Of a stretch of 64,000 bases of DNA, positions 22,378-31,849 are shown one piece after another. The DNA comes from Streptomyces spectabilis. GTDB lineage: Bacteria; Actinomycetota; Actinomycetes; Streptomycetales; Streptomycetaceae. Below the pieces are notes generated by a model that was not told where the DNA came from, searched no databases, and saw only the letters and a list, made by a program, of their open reading frames with translations. The translations under genes and the position numbers were made by a program. The stretch is taken from contig NZ_CP023690.1 in the NCBI RefSeq assembly GCF_008704795.1, forward strand, positions 496,001-560,000, in the 5' to 3' direction. The number at the start of each line of letters is the position of its first letter. Position 1 is the first letter of the stretch.

Positions 22378-25338
22378 CTAGTCGCGCAGGTGTTTCAGGG
22401 CGGCTCGCATGAGGGCGGCCCTGTCGGTGGCTTCGGTGACGTGCTCGAACCCGAAGCCGAGCAGGACGCTGTCGCGTGCGGTGACCGCCGCGTAGGGCCG
22501 GTAGAGCTCGCCGGTGCGGGTCCAGTCGCCGGTGATGTTGGCGCTGCCGGCCGGCGGCGGGGCGACGGACCAGGTGCCGAGCGAGGTCTCGAATCCCTCG
22601 GTCTCGGTCGCGGTGCCGCCGACGACGAGTTGGGCGTTGTCGGCGAAGAGGCCGCGGCCGCCGTCGGAGGGGTCGGTGACCGAGCTGAGGGAGACCTCGA
22701 CCTTCTTGCCCGCGTAGGCGCTGAGGTCGAAGGAGACCTGCTTCCAGCCGCCGGACGAGCCCGTGAAGCTGTTCCAGTTGCCGCTGCTGCCGCTGGCCGT
22801 GCAGCTGGAGGCGCCGCGGGTGAGGTAGTGGCGCAGGAACGGGTGGGCGGTGATGAAGAAGCCCGCCGTGCACTGGGTGGGCACGGCGGTGGACGAGGCG
22901 CCGTTGCGGTCCGCGAGGGTGGTCCAGTCGTCGGCGCCGGGGGTGTGGGCTTCGAGGAGGCCGTGGTCGTAGCCGGACTCCAGGTTCCAGTTCAGGGCCA
23001 GGCGCAGCTCCGGCTGGTCGGCGGCCGTGACGCCGGTGAGGTCGATGGTGCGGGTCAGGCGCTTGTAGTCCCGGTCGGCGTGGGTCGCGGACGCCATACC
23101 CTGGCCCGCGTACGGGGCGTACGGGTTGGTCAGGCCGGGATAGTTCCCCGCTGCCGCGCTCTTGAACTGCGGGAACTGCTGCGCGGGCAGGCTGTCGGAG
23201 GTGACGGTGAAGCGGCCCGCCTTGTCCAGCGGGTTGCCGTCGGCGGCCGCGACCGGGCCTTCGGCTCCGGCGAGGGCGCCGCTGCCGGTGAACCGCTGGG
23301 CTCCGGTCGCGGGCAGGCGTTCGTAGGCACCGAGGTAGTACTGTGCGAAGTCGTCGGTGAGCGCGTCACCGAGGTCGACGTTGCCGCCCGCGCGCTCGCC
23401 GGACTCGACCAGCTTGCCGCCCTCGTTGAGGTAGGCGCGCAGGGCGAGCTGGGTGGGTGCGCCGGGCACCGGGTCGCCGGTGTAGTGCACGACCGTGCGG
23501 AAGTGCGACAGGACGCCCAGCGGGTGCGGGGTGCCCTGCTTGGCGACGTCCCAGACGGCGGCCGTGCGGCCGCTCGCCTTGACGGCGTCGACGTACTTCT
23601 GGGTCTGCGCGGCGCTCGCGCCCTCCTCGGCGACGACGAGGGTGTTCGCCTTGGGCCGTTCGGCGACGGTGTAGGTGAAGTGCTCGCTGTTCGTACGGCC
23701 CTTCTTGGTGCGGCCGCTGAACCACACCTCGACCTCGTCCCCCACGTCCGCGCCCTCGACCTCGGCGCGGTACTGGTCGAAGTACAGGTTGTCCTCGCCG
23801 CCGAAGGTCTCGCCGCCCTTCCACCGCGAGAGCTCCTCGCGCTGTGTGCGGCCGCCGTCTACGCGGTAGCGCAGCTCCTTGTCGCGTACCGACTTGCGGG
23901 CGGTGACGGCTACTTCCTGGTCGCCGTGGCGCGCGTAGGAGGTGGTGAAGGAGTCGGGGGTGAAGTCGGGGGCCTCGGCCCCGGTGACGGAGACCGGCCG
24001 GTCCGGGTGCAGCGCGGTCTCGGCGACGGCGAGCGCGAAGGGCACGTTCTTCGCGAACTCCTGCTGGATCAGCTTCTCGTCGTCGGGGAAGGTGAAGACG
24101 GACGCGCAGTCCTGGGGCCTCCAGGCGTCGTTGGGGTCGATGCCCGACGCGGTCTGGCAGGTCGACATCTCCGGGGTGAACATCGCGATGCCGTTGACGT
24201 TGCCGCCGTGCCCGTCGGCCTCGCCGTTGGTGGTGTACAGCTCGGAGGAGACCTGCGGGTGATAGCCGGGCACCGCGGGCTTCTCCGGGGTGCCCGCCAG
24301 GGCCTTGTACAGCACGTCGTCGGGCGTGGGGGTCGCCACCTGCCAGCCCACTCCGTAGAGGATCAGTTCGGCGGCCGAGTGGTAGTTGATCCCGTACTTG
24401 AAGCCGATGCGCTTCTGGAAGCGGTCGATCGCCTTCGTCTCGGGCTCGGACATCGGACCAGTGCCCCGGTAGGTCTCCGAGGACGCGTTCGGCGACGAAC
24501 CCTCGTTGTCGTAGCCCCACTTGTAGGCGAAGTTGCGGTTGAGGTCGACGCCGTCACCAGCGGCTGTCTTGCCGTCGCCGTCGACGTCGCGCAGGTTCTT
24601 GCGCCACTGGCGTTCGCCGTCGGCGGCGTGCGTGAAGTCGTAGCCGTCGGGGTTGGCGGAGAGCACGAACCACAGCTCGGTGGAGTTCACGAGCTTGGTG
24701 ACGCGCCGGTCCTTGCCGTAGTTGTCGAGGTAGTGGTGCATCAGGCGGCGGGTCATCTCGGGGGTGATCCACTCGCGCGCGTGCTGGTTGGACATGTACA
24801 GCGTGGCGGGCTTGGAGCCGTCCTTGGACTTCGCCGCGCCCTTGGAGAGCTTGAGCGCGAGGATGTCCTTGCCCTGGAGGGTCTTGCCGATGGAGACGAC
24901 CTTGGTGAGGCCGGGGTGGGCCTGCGCGGTCTTGACGATCTCCTCCTGGAGGCCGCCCTTGCCGCTGTAGGGCCGGTAGACGCCGTCACCCGCGGCCGCG
25001 AGCCGCTTCTCGGTGGCTTCGGAGATCTTGTGCTCTTCGAGGTCGACGCCCTGGCGTTCGATCGTCTTCGCCTGGGCCTCGGTCAGGTAGAGCTCGACGC
25101 GGCCGGTGCCGCGCTCGGGCACCTGCGCGGCGAGTTCGTGCGCGTCCTGGCCCACCTTGAGCACGATCGGAATCTGCTTCTTGGTGACCTCGGCCTGGTA
25201 GACCTTCACGGCTGCCGCGTCGTCGTCGGCCGTCGCCCCGGCCGGGCCGCTCGCCTGGGCGTGCGGCGCGGCGGCCAGGCCGCCGACGAGCAGGGCACCG
25301 GCGGCCAGGATCGATCTCGCACGGGTTCTTCGTCTCAT
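22378..25338 (-). CDS. Secreted M14 family zinc carboxypeptidase, large multi-domain
   Basis: A 986-residue exported metallocarboxypeptidase. A signal peptide (MRRRTRARSILAAGALLVGG) is cleaved near AQASG, followed by a propeptide-like region. The M14 catalytic domain spans roughly residues 115-430: zinc ligands His/Glu in NQHAREWITPE, substrate-site SANPDGYDF, VDLNRNF, third zinc ligand in GINYHSAAE, and catalytic Glu in AMFTPEMST. C-terminal beta-rich domains (about 450-970) include a galactose-binding-like end (GGWKQVSFDLSAYAGKKVEV) and an immune-inhibitor-A-like segment. GGGGG lies 6 bases before the ATG. It probably digests extracellular peptides and is monocistronic with a strong terminator. 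Confidence 0.94.
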   Translation of the reverse strand: MRRRTRARSILAAGALLVGGLAAAPHAQASGPAGATADDDAAAVKVYQAEVTKKQIPIVLKVGQDAHELAAQVPERGTGRVELYLTEAQAKTIERQGVDLEEHKISEATEKRLAAAGDGVYRPYSGKGGLQEEIVKTAQAHPGLTKVVSIGKTLQGKDILALKLSKGAAKSKDGSKPATLYMSNQHAREWITPEMTRRLMHHYLDNYGKDRRVTKLVNSTELWFVLSANPDGYDFTHAADGERQWRKNLRDVDGDGKTAAGDGVDLNRNFAYKWGYDNEGSSPNASSETYRGTGPMSEPETKAIDRFQKRIGFKYGINYHSAAELILYGVGWQVATPTPDDVLYKALAGTPEKPAVPGYHPQVSSELYTTNGEADGHGGNVNGIAMFTPEMSTCQTASGIDPNDAWRPQDCASVFTFPDDEKLIQQEFAKNVPFALAVAETALHPDRPVSVTGAEAPDFTPDSFTTSYARHGDQEVAVTARKSVRDKELRYRVDGGRTQREELSRWKGGETFGGEDNLYFDQYRAEVEGADVGDEVEVWFSGRTKKGRTNSEHFTYTVAERPKANTLVVAEEGASAAQTQKYVDAVKASGRTAAVWDVAKQGTPHPLGVLSHFRTVVHYTGDPVPGAPTQLALRAYLNEGGKLVESGERAGGNVDLGDALTDDFAQYYLGAYERLPATGAQRFTGSGALAGAEGPVAAADGNPLDKAGRFTVTSDSLPAQQFPQFKSAAAGNYPGLTNPYAPYAGQGMASATHADRDYKRLTRTIDLTGVTAADQPELRLALNWNLESGYDHGLLEAHTPGADDWTTLADRNGASSTAVPTQCTAGFFITAHPFLRHYLTRGASSCTASGSSGNWNSFTGSSGGWKQVSFDLSAYAGKKVEVSLSSVTDPSDGGRGLFADNAQLVVGGTATETEGFETSLGTWSVAPPPAGSANITGDWTRTGELYRPYAAVTARDSVLLGFGFEHVTEATDRAALMRAALKHLRD

Positions 25339-25724
25339 GAGCCCCCCTTGCAGTTGTCCGGCACGTTTGTGCGCGAACGCCAGGCTCGTCATGCTCCATG
25401 ATCATGTCAATGGGTGGGTGGCCGGTTCCTGCACTGACCGATGCGCGCTTCCGGTGGCGTTATGAACTCCTGTGCATGTACGGGCAGTTGGCGACTCGTG
25501 GGGCCACCGCGACAGCGGCGGACTCCGGGCCGCTCGCTTCCCCCCGGCCTAGGCAGGGGCACCGGTTCGCGGGATGCTTGGGGAGCCGTGACGCGGGCGC
25601 CTCCGAGGAGGGGCTGGAGGGGCGCGACCGTGCCTCGCCCGCGCTGCGGCGTCGTTCCCTGCGCGTGCACCGCCGCCGATCCGCCAGGGCCCGTACGGGC
25701 TCACTTCGACGGAGGGAAACCACC
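25339..25724. other. Intergenic region between divergent genes
   Basis: About 390 bases with the divergent promoters of the carboxypeptidase and dehydrogenase genes. Short frames lack coding character. No repeat or hairpin was recognised. Confidence 0.4.
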
Positions 25725-26705
25725 GTGAAGGCCATCGTGCAGGACGTCTACGGCTCCGCCGACACGCTGCGCGTACGGGACATCGACCGCCCCTCCCCCG
25801 CCGAAGGCGAAGTGCTGGTACGCGTGCACGCCGCCGGCGTCGGCCCCGACGTGCGCCATGTGATGACCGGGCTGCCCTTGATGGTCCGCCCCGTCTTCGG
25901 ACTGCGCAGGCCCAGGAATCCCGTACGGGGGTGGGACGGTGCCGGACGCGTCGAAGCGGTCGGCCCGAAGGTGGCGGGCTTCGAGCCCGGCGACGCCGTC
26001 TACGGGCACCTCGACGGCTCCTTCGCCGAGTACGCGCTCGCCAAGCCCGAGCGGATCGCCCCGAAGCCCAAGAATGTCACCTTCCGGCAGGCAGCCGCCG
26101 TCCCGGTCTCCGGCGTCACCGCCCTCCAGGCCCTGCACACCAAGGCGGGTCTGCGGGCGGGCCAGAAGGTCCTGGTCATCGGCGCGTCCGGCGGCGTGGG
26201 CAGCTACGCCGTCCAACTCGGCGTCGCCCACGGCGCGGAGGTCGCCGGTGTCTGCGGGGGCCGCGCGGCCAAGTACGTGCGCTCTCTGGGCGCCACGACC
26301 GTCCTCGACTACACCTGCCAGGAGATCACCGAAAGGCACCGCCGCTACGACGTCATCCTCGACGCCGCGGGCAATCGCCCTCTGCCCCTGCTGCGCCGCG
26401 CCCTCACCCCGACCGGCACCCTCGTCCGCATCGGCGGCGAAGGCGGAAACCGTTGGCTCGGCGACACCGGCACCCAGCTGCGGATGGCCCTGCTGACCCG
26501 CTTCGCACGACACGACCTCCTCGGTCTGTGGGCCGTCGTGCGCCGCGCGGACCTGCTGACCCTCACGGCCCTGATCGAAAGCGGCGACATCACTCCGGTC
26601 GTCGACAGCACCTATCCCCTTCCTCAGGCCCCGGACGCCATCCGCCATCTGGAAAGGGGCCATCCGCGGGGCAAGGTGGTCCTGGTGGTGGTGCCCGAGG
26701 CGTGA
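25725..26705 (+). CDS. Medium-chain NAD(P)-dependent quinone oxidoreductase-like dehydrogenase
   Basis: A 326-residue MDR-superfamily reductase. The N-terminal GroES-like domain (GEVLVRVHAAGVGPDVRHV; GWDGAGRVEAVGPKV; GSFAEYALAKPE) is followed by a Rossmann domain with VLVIGASGGVGSYAVQLGVA and SLGATTVLDY. The structural zinc cysteines are absent, which fits zinc-free quinone reductase/enoyl reductase types. The start is GTG (VKAIVQDVYG) with GGAGGG 8 bases upstream; the longer ATG frame has no family match. The substrate is unknown and it is probably monocistronic. Confidence 0.9.
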   Translation: MKAIVQDVYGSADTLRVRDIDRPSPAEGEVLVRVHAAGVGPDVRHVMTGLPLMVRPVFGLRRPRNPVRGWDGAGRVEAVGPKVAGFEPGDAVYGHLDGSFAEYALAKPERIAPKPKNVTFRQAAAVPVSGVTALQALHTKAGLRAGQKVLVIGASGGVGSYAVQLGVAHGAEVAGVCGGRAAKYVRSLGATTVLDYTCQEITERHRRYDVILDAAGNRPLPLLRRALTPTGTLVRIGGEGGNRWLGDTGTQLRMALLTRFARHDLLGLWAVVRRADLLTLTALIESGDITPVVDSTYPLPQAPDAIRHLERGHPRGKVVLVVVPEA

Positions 26706-26879
26706 GGTCGCCGGGCGGCGCTGCGGGGGTCGTGTGCGTGCGCGACGGGGCCTGCGGGACGTCTGCCGGGACGGCGGACGGGACGCCTTCCGGACGGCGA
26801 CGGCGGGGCGCGGGCAGCTACGCGACCGCCCGCGAAAAACCCGGCGACGTCGAAGGTCACCATCAGGATACTGGTCGCC

Positions 26880-27617
26880 ATGGATGAGGTCGAGGTCGTG
26901 GTCGCCCATTCCGAGCGCGCGACCCTGCGCGTCGGCGACGTGTTCCTGAAGGTAGACGCGGATCCGGCGCGCCTCGACATCGAGGTCGAGGCGATGGCCC
27001 TGGCGCCGGTTCCGACCCCGGCGGTCCTGTGGCGCAAGCCGTCCGTGCTCGCGATCGCCGCGGTCCCGGGGGCGGTGCTCGGCCGCCTCGGCGAGCCGTC
27101 GACCGCGTCGCCGACGGCGTGGGCCACGGCGGGTGCCGCCATCCGGAAGTTGCACGAGGCACCGCTGCCGCCTCGGCCCGGCCGGAGCATCGACGACTTG
27201 GCCGCCGAACTCGACGGCGAATGCGAGTGGCTCGTGACGAACGGCGTCCTGCCCGCCGAACTGGTCACCCGCAACCGCCAGATCGCCGAGGCCGCACTCC
27301 GGCCGTGGACTCCGGTGTTCACGCACGGCGACCTGCAGATCGCCCACGTGTTCACCGACGGCGACGAGATCACCGGCATTATCGACTGGTCCGAGGCGAG
27401 CCAGGGTGACGCCCTCTTCGACCTCGCCACCTTGACGCTCGGGCACGAGGAGCACCTCGGCGACGTCGTCGCAGGCTATGGCGTCGACGTCGACCTCGAT
27501 GTGATCCGCGCGTGGTGGTCGCTGCGAAGCCTGCTGGCGATTCGCTGGCTGGCCGAGCACGGCTTCGATCCGTCCGCGCCGGGCTGTGAGGTCGACGTGT
27601 TGAGATCCCGGATGTGA
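26880..27617 (+). CDS. Aminoglycoside phosphotransferase-like (APH) kinase family protein
   Basis: A 245-residue APH-fold protein. The catalytic loop reads FTHGDLQIAHVFTDG, where most members have HGDLxxxNxL; the metal-binding aspartate is in ITGIIDWSEASQGDALFDLA (about 165-185). The N-lobe is short (VGDVFLKVDADP). Such proteins phosphorylate antibiotics or small metabolites; resistance cannot be claimed from sequence. The histidine at the usual asparagine position may alter metal binding. It stands alone on the plus strand. Confidence 0.85.
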   Translation: MDEVEVVVAHSERATLRVGDVFLKVDADPARLDIEVEAMALAPVPTPAVLWRKPSVLAIAAVPGAVLGRLGEPSTASPTAWATAGAAIRKLHEAPLPPRPGRSIDDLAAELDGECEWLVTNGVLPAELVTRNRQIAEAALRPWTPVFTHGDLQIAHVFTDGDEITGIIDWSEASQGDALFDLATLTLGHEEHLGDVVAGYGVDVDLDVIRAWWSLRSLLAIRWLAEHGFDPSAPGCEVDVLRSRM

Positions 27618-27632
27618 GGCCGGAATCCACCA

Positions 27633-27851
27633 TCAACGCTCCCGCACCGACCGGGCCGAGGCCGCGAGCCCCGCGGCCACCTGAGGCGTCGAGGTCACGA
27701 CGCTGACGCCCTGGCTGCTGGCGATGAGGCTCCATTTCTCGCCGAAGAAGAGGGAGCCCGAACTCCCGACATGGATTCCGTGGACGATGACCGCGCTTCG
27801 GTCGGAGTTGTAGGTGAAGAACGGAGCGCCGGAGGTACAGGCTGCGACCAC
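27633..27851 (-). CDS. Short hypothetical protein, possibly a truncated gene
   Basis: A 72-codon GTG-started frame with strongly GC-biased third positions, so it looks coding: FFTYNSDRSAVIVHGIHVG, then SGSLFFGEKWSLIASSQGVSV and an alanine-rich end. No family is recognised. A stop lies just upstream in frame and no good ribosome site is seen, so it may be the C-terminal half of a broken gene. Confidence 0.35.
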   Translation of the reverse strand: MVAACTSGAPFFTYNSDRSAVIVHGIHVGSSGSLFFGEKWSLIASSQGVSVVTSTPQVAAGLAASARSVRER

Positions 27852-28078
27852 CGACCGCCCAGCTCAGTGTCCGGACGCAGGAGTGGTGCACCGCTGCTCG
27901 GCGCCCCTGCTGCGGGCGGATCCGGGGACCTCGTACACACCTACGCCTGGCGCCTGACGGGCAGTCCGCGCGGGCCCGGCGCGAAGTCGCGGCGACGTCG
28001 GCCTGGCGGCGGCGCGCTCCACACGCACCTGCTCGATCGGGGCCGACTCATCGCCGGCCACCTGGATATGATCCGTTG

Positions 28079-28888
28079 ATGATCAACTCTCCCACCGGTA
28101 CCACGGTGTTCGACATCGACGGCACGCTCTGCTTCGACGGGCGGACCATCGACAGCCGGATCCTCACGGCGATAGGTACCTGTGAAGCCAGCGGCCACCA
28201 CCTGGTCTTCGCTTCCGCACGGCCGGTCCGCGACCTCCTGCCGGTGCTCGACGGAGCCTTCTCCTCCGCCACGTTGATCGGCGGCAACGGAAGCCTCGTG
28301 TCGGTCGGCGGCCAGGTCCGCGCCCGGGCGGCCTTCACGCCCTCCGAACTCGGTTCCCTGCTGCGAGAGGTCGAGCGCTACGACGCGCGGTACCTCGCCG
28401 ACGGCCCCTGGGACTACGCCTACACCGGGCCCGTCGACCACCCGATCCTGGGCCGCGTGGACCAGGGCGGACTCGCCCGTCGCCTGACGCTCACGGAACT
28501 GCCCGAGGTGGTGAAGTTCCTCGTCGTCGGCGCGTCCGACATGACGGCACTCGCCGAGGCCATCCGCGCGCTCGGGCTGACGGTCAACCACCACCTCGAC
28601 GAAGCGATCATCGACATCGCGCCCGGTACGACGACGAAGTGGCAGGCCCTCAGCTCGCTGGGCCTGGACGACTACAACGCCTTCGGCAACGACATCAACG
28701 ATCTCGACCTGCTGCGCCATGCGCGCAAGGCGGTGCGCGTCGGCTCCCACCCGAGCCTGGACGGCGTCGCCCACGTCTCCGTGGCCGCCGAGCCGCAGGC
28801 CGTCGCTGCCGAGATCGCCCTACTCGCCCGTGAGTCACTCGCCGCCCCGCACGCCGCGACGCAGCCCGTACTGACGGAATCCGTGTAG
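28079..28888 (+). CDS. HAD-superfamily IIB (Cof-type) phosphatase
   Basis: A 269-residue haloacid-dehalogenase hydrolase of the Cof/sugar phosphatase type. Motif I TVFDIDGTLCFDG has the nucleophile and acid aspartates at about residues 13 and 15, motif II lies in HHLVFASARP, motif III lysine in TTTKWQALSS, and motif IV AFGNDINDLDLL. The cap has the IIB topology (GNGSLVSVGGQV...). It dephosphorylates small phosphorylated metabolites; the substrate is unknown. It is followed 14 bases later by the LysE-type exporter, so they are probably one operon. Confidence 0.92.
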   Translation: MINSPTGTTVFDIDGTLCFDGRTIDSRILTAIGTCEASGHHLVFASARPVRDLLPVLDGAFSSATLIGGNGSLVSVGGQVRARAAFTPSELGSLLREVERYDARYLADGPWDYAYTGPVDHPILGRVDQGGLARRLTLTELPEVVKFLVVGASDMTALAEAIRALGLTVNHHLDEAIIDIAPGTTTKWQALSSLGLDDYNAFGNDINDLDLLRHARKAVRVGSHPSLDGVAHVSVAAEPQAVAAEIALLARESLAAPHAATQPVLTESV

Positions 28889-28902
28889 GACAGGAAGAAG
28901 CC

Positions 28903-29541
28903 ATGCTCACAGCCCTTGCGGGTTTCGCCCTCTTCGCCTTGCTGGTGACGGTCGTACCGGGCCCGGACACCCTGCTGGTCCTGCGCAACTGCGTGCGCGG
29001 CGGGCGCCTGCCCGGCATCGCCACCGCGTTCGGCGCGGCTGTCGGCTCCCTGGCCTGGGCCGTCGCCGCGGCGGTGGGTCTGGCGGCCGCCCTGCAACGG
29101 TGGGATGCCGCGTTCGCCGTCGTACGCCTGGCGGGCGCGGCGTACCTGGTCTTCCTGGGTGCCCAAGCCCTGTGGGCCCACCGGCGCGGTGCCGCGGCCG
29201 CGGCGAAGGACGGGGACGGCGGTGCCCCGGCACCCGCTCCGACCGCTTTCCTCGCGTTCCGGCAGGGGCTGCTGAGCTGCCTCCTCAACCCCAAGGTCGG
29301 GATCTTCTTCGTCGCGGTGGTCCCCCAGTTCCTCCCCGACAGCCGCTCTGCGCTGCCCATGACACTGCTCTTCGGCGTCGTCGACGCCGCCATCGCGGCG
29401 GGCTGGCTGGTCCTGGTCTCGGTCTTCGCCGCCCGTCTCCTGAACTGGCTGCGCCGCCCCCGGGTGAACACGGCCATGGAGCGCACCACAGGCGGCGTCC
29501 TGGTGGCGCTCGGACTGGGGACGGCCGCAGAGACCCTGTGA
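28903..29541 (+). CDS. LysE/RhtB family amino-acid exporter
   Basis: A 212-residue membrane protein of six helices. The family signature TVVPGPDTLLVLRNCVRGGR (residues 16-35) is followed by GAAVGSLAWAVAAAVGLAAAL and LNPKVGIFFVAVVPQFLP. Members export lysine, threonine, homoserine or similar compounds; the substrate is not predictable. AGGAAG lies just before the ATG. It is probably co-transcribed with the HAD phosphatase. Confidence 0.93.
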   Translation: MLTALAGFALFALLVTVVPGPDTLLVLRNCVRGGRLPGIATAFGAAVGSLAWAVAAAVGLAAALQRWDAAFAVVRLAGAAYLVFLGAQALWAHRRGAAAAAKDGDGGAPAPAPTAFLAFRQGLLSCLLNPKVGIFFVAVVPQFLPDSRSALPMTLLFGVVDAAIAAGWLVLVSVFAARLLNWLRRPRVNTAMERTTGGVLVALGLGTAAETL

Positions 29542-29670
29542 CAGCGGGCCATCGGCCTGCCCCGGCCAGGCCCACCGGACCGGTCCCGCGGTCGGTGGAC
29601 TCAGCCACCATGCGCGGGCGGCACAGCGGGCTAGCCGGCCAGCGCGGCCACCGTACGGCGGACCCTCGAC

Positions 29671-30243
29671 TCAGCGGACGACGTCGAAGACGTTCATCTG
29701 CAGCCCGTTGGCGTACGCCTCGTGCTCGATCAGCTTGAGCTTCTGGGTGTCCTTGTCCGTGTCGCTGAACAGGCGCTTGCCCGCGCCCAGCAGGAGCGGG
29801 AAGACGAGCAGGTGGTAGCGGTCGATCAGACCGGCGTCCGAAAGGCTCCGGTTCAGGGTGGCGCTGCCGTGGATGATGATGGGGCCGCCGTCGGTCTCCT
29901 TGAGCGCGGCGACATCGTCGAGCGTGCGCAGGATCGTGGTCTCGCCCCAGTTCTCCACCAGGTCGTCCTGGGTGAGGGTGGTGGAGACGACGTATTTCGG
30001 CATCACCTTGTAGTCCGCGAAGTCCTCCATGGCGGGCCACACCGGGCTGAACGCCTCGTAGCTGACCCGGCCCATCATCATGGCGGCGGCTTCCTGCTGC
30101 TCCCGGCCCTTGATCTCGAAGGCCTCGGGGAGGAACTCGATGTCCTTGAAGGTCCACCCCGAGTTGCGGTAACCGGGCTCGCCGCCGGGAGCTTCCACGA
30201 CGCCGTCGAGCGAGACGAAAGCGGACACGATGAGCTTGCGCAT
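29671..30243 (-). CDS. Dihydrofolate reductase-like (RibD C-terminal) family protein
   Basis: A 190-residue protein of the RibD-C/DHFR superfamily: MRKLIVSAFVSLDGVVEAPG start, MMMGRVSYEAFSPVW, KYVVSTTLTQ, PIIIHGSATLNRSL and HLLVFPLLLGAGKRLF. These stand-alone reductases are common in actinobacteria and their substrates are mostly unknown. The ATG at 30243 was chosen since the longer frame crosses a probable operator. It diverges from a tetR gene that likely controls it. Confidence 0.9.
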   Translation of the reverse strand: MRKLIVSAFVSLDGVVEAPGGEPGYRNSGWTFKDIEFLPEAFEIKGREQQEAAAMMMGRVSYEAFSPVWPAMEDFADYKVMPKYVVSTTLTQDDLVENWGETTILRTLDDVAALKETDGGPIIIHGSATLNRSLSDAGLIDRYHLLVFPLLLGAGKRLFSDTDKDTQKLKLIEHEAYANGLQMNVFDVVR

Positions 30244-30290
30244 GAGGTGACTCCCCTTGACTGAGGGCGCACGAGCACCCTTGTGTACGA

Positions 30291-30299
30291 TGTCCACAT
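30291..30299. promoter_or_regulatory. TGTCCACAT box, copy 1
   Basis: TGTCCACAT, 48 bases upstream of the DHFR-like gene and within TGTACGATGTCCACA, which has partial dyad symmetry. The same nonamer recurs at 30369 before the divergent tetR. Probable TetR site. Confidence 0.45.
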
Positions 30300-30368
30300 A
30301 TGAGAGTCGCGACGTTCCGCGCCCCCCCCGGTCGATCTTGCAGCAGCCTAAGCGAACGAAGTGGATGC

Positions 30369-30377
30369 TGTCCACAT
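30369..30377. promoter_or_regulatory. TGTCCACAT box, copy 2
   Basis: Identical to the nonamer at 30291, 12 bases before the tetR start and immediately ahead of its GGAG. Probable autoregulatory site. Confidence 0.45.
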
Positions 30378-30388
30378 TGGAGTCGGTG

Positions 30389-31030
30389 ATGACATCGGAC
30401 GACAACAAGCCCAAGCGCACCACCTATCGCCATGGCGACCTGCGCAACGCCCTCATCAAGGCCGGCGTCGAACTGGCCCGTGAGGGCGGACCGGAGGCCG
30501 TGGTGCTGCGCGCCGCCACCCGCCAGGCGGGCGTCGCACCCAACGCCGCCTACCGCCACTTCACCGACCGCGGGGCGCTCCTGCACGCCGTCTCCCAGGC
30601 CGCCATGGCACAGGTCGCCCACGCCATAGAGGCCGAACTGGCCGCCGTGGCGGACGGCCTGGACGAAAAGGCCACCGCCCGGGCCCGCTTCCGCGCGGTC
30701 GGCACCGGCTACCTGCGCTTCGCCCAGGAGGAACCCGGCCTGTTCCGCATCGCCTTCCACGTTCCCGGCGACATGACCCACGCCTCGGACGCCGACGCCG
30801 CAGGGGCCGGCGGCAAATCCCCCTTCGACCTTCTGGGTACCGCCCTCGACGAGCTCGTGGAGACCGGACAGCTGCCCGAAGACCGGCGCCCCGGCGCCGA
30901 GTTCCTCGCCTGGTCAGCCGTGCACGGCCTCGCCGTCCTCGTCATCGACGGCCCCCTGCGCGGCCTTCACCCCACCCAGGCCCGTGACGCGGGACAGCAC
31001 CTCATCGACATGATCGAACGCGGTATCTGA
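30389..31030 (+). CDS. TetR family transcriptional regulator
   Basis: A 213-residue TetR protein. The HTH is residues 10-58: TYRHGDLRNALIKAGVELAR, AVVLRAATRQAGVAPNAAYR, HFTDRGALLHAVSQAA. The C-terminal TetR_C_33-like part includes TGYLRFAQEEPGLFRIAFH and AEFLAWSAVHGLAVLVIDGPL. The ATG has GGAG 6 bases upstream; longer frames run through the promoter. Divergent from the DHFR-like gene, with a repeated TGTCCACAT box between them. Confidence 0.9.
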   Translation: MTSDDNKPKRTTYRHGDLRNALIKAGVELAREGGPEAVVLRAATRQAGVAPNAAYRHFTDRGALLHAVSQAAMAQVAHAIEAELAAVADGLDEKATARARFRAVGTGYLRFAQEEPGLFRIAFHVPGDMTHASDADAAGAGGKSPFDLLGTALDELVETGQLPEDRRPGAEFLAWSAVHGLAVLVIDGPLRGLHPTQARDAGQHLIDMIERGI

Positions 31031-31108
31031 CCCACCACACCCGCGAACGGACCGCGTGACCTGGCCCGAACACACCTCGGCGCTGCGCAACCGTGCACAC
31101 CTCTGATG

Positions 31109-31435
31109 TCACGCCGCTCCGCGGTCCTGGCGTCGTACGGCGGCGGCAAGTTCGTGGCGTACGTGTCCGGGCAGCGGCCGACCTGAAGGGGCGTGGACGA
31201 CGAGTTCGGCGATGGTGCGCAGTTTGATGTTCAGGTGCTGGGAGGTCTCGCGCAGCACCTCCCAGCCGGCGGCAGGCGTCAGGCGGTGCAGGGCGATGAG
31301 GACACCGATGGCCTGGTCGATGACCGCGTGGGAGTCCACGGCCTGACGCAGCTGACGGTTCTCCTCGTTCAGTCGCGCGATCTCCTCGTCGGCTGCCCGG
31401 CCGACGGGAGACCGTCGCTCGCACGACAACGTCAT
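31109..31435 (-). CDS. ANTAR-domain RNA-binding regulator
   Basis: A 108-residue protein consisting of a short coiled-coil (DEEIARLNEENRQLRQAVDS) and an ANTAR domain (HAVIDQAIGVLIALHRLTPA, AGWEVLRETSQHLNIKLRTIA ending ELVV). ANTAR domains bind paired RNA hairpins and prevent transcription termination. No sensor domain is attached. The ATG has AAGGA 6 bases upstream. Its RNA target is not evident nearby. Confidence 0.88.
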   Translation of the reverse strand: MTLSCERRSPVGRAADEEIARLNEENRQLRQAVDSHAVIDQAIGVLIALHRLTPAAGWEVLRETSQHLNIKLRTIAELVVHAPSGRPLPGHVRHELAAAVRRQDRGAA

Positions 31436-31849
31436 GAGAGGTCCTTCCACGACGCAGGGTACAGACGGGCTCCTTCTGCACGCCTGCCCCGCCCGGGAGC
31501 CTCCAGACGTCCGCGGCCCGTCGCAGCCACGGCCGCAACGAACCTCAAGGGCTGTTTTCCCAACCCTGCCACCACGAGTCACCCCCGCCCTGGCTCGCTA
31601 CACCAGCGCGTTGCTCGAGGCGCCGCCGCCGACGGGCATGGCGGGTTCCAGAGCACCCTCCCCGTACGACAGCGGCAAGGGCCCGCCCTTGATTCAACGC
31701 GTCATCGCCTCGATGTTCGCCTCCGTGCGGAACTCGTTCACGCCGCGATGGGCAAGCTGTCGACGGTGCCCTCGACACGGGCCTCCCAATACGTGCGAAC
31801 TTCACCGCGGAGGGCGGGGGTTGTCAGTGGCAGCGGGGAGGATGGGCAG
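31436..31849. other. Intergenic region, no gene seen
   Basis: About 410 bases between divergent ANTAR and TIGR02391 genes. It should hold both promoters. Short frames look non-coding and no repeat was found. Confidence 0.4.

Noticed and set aside
22390..25401. About 1000-codon plus-strand frame opposite the M14 carboxypeptidase
   Set aside because: A GC-bias shadow: composition is Gly/Val/Arg repeats without domains, while the minus frame has the complete M14 active site.
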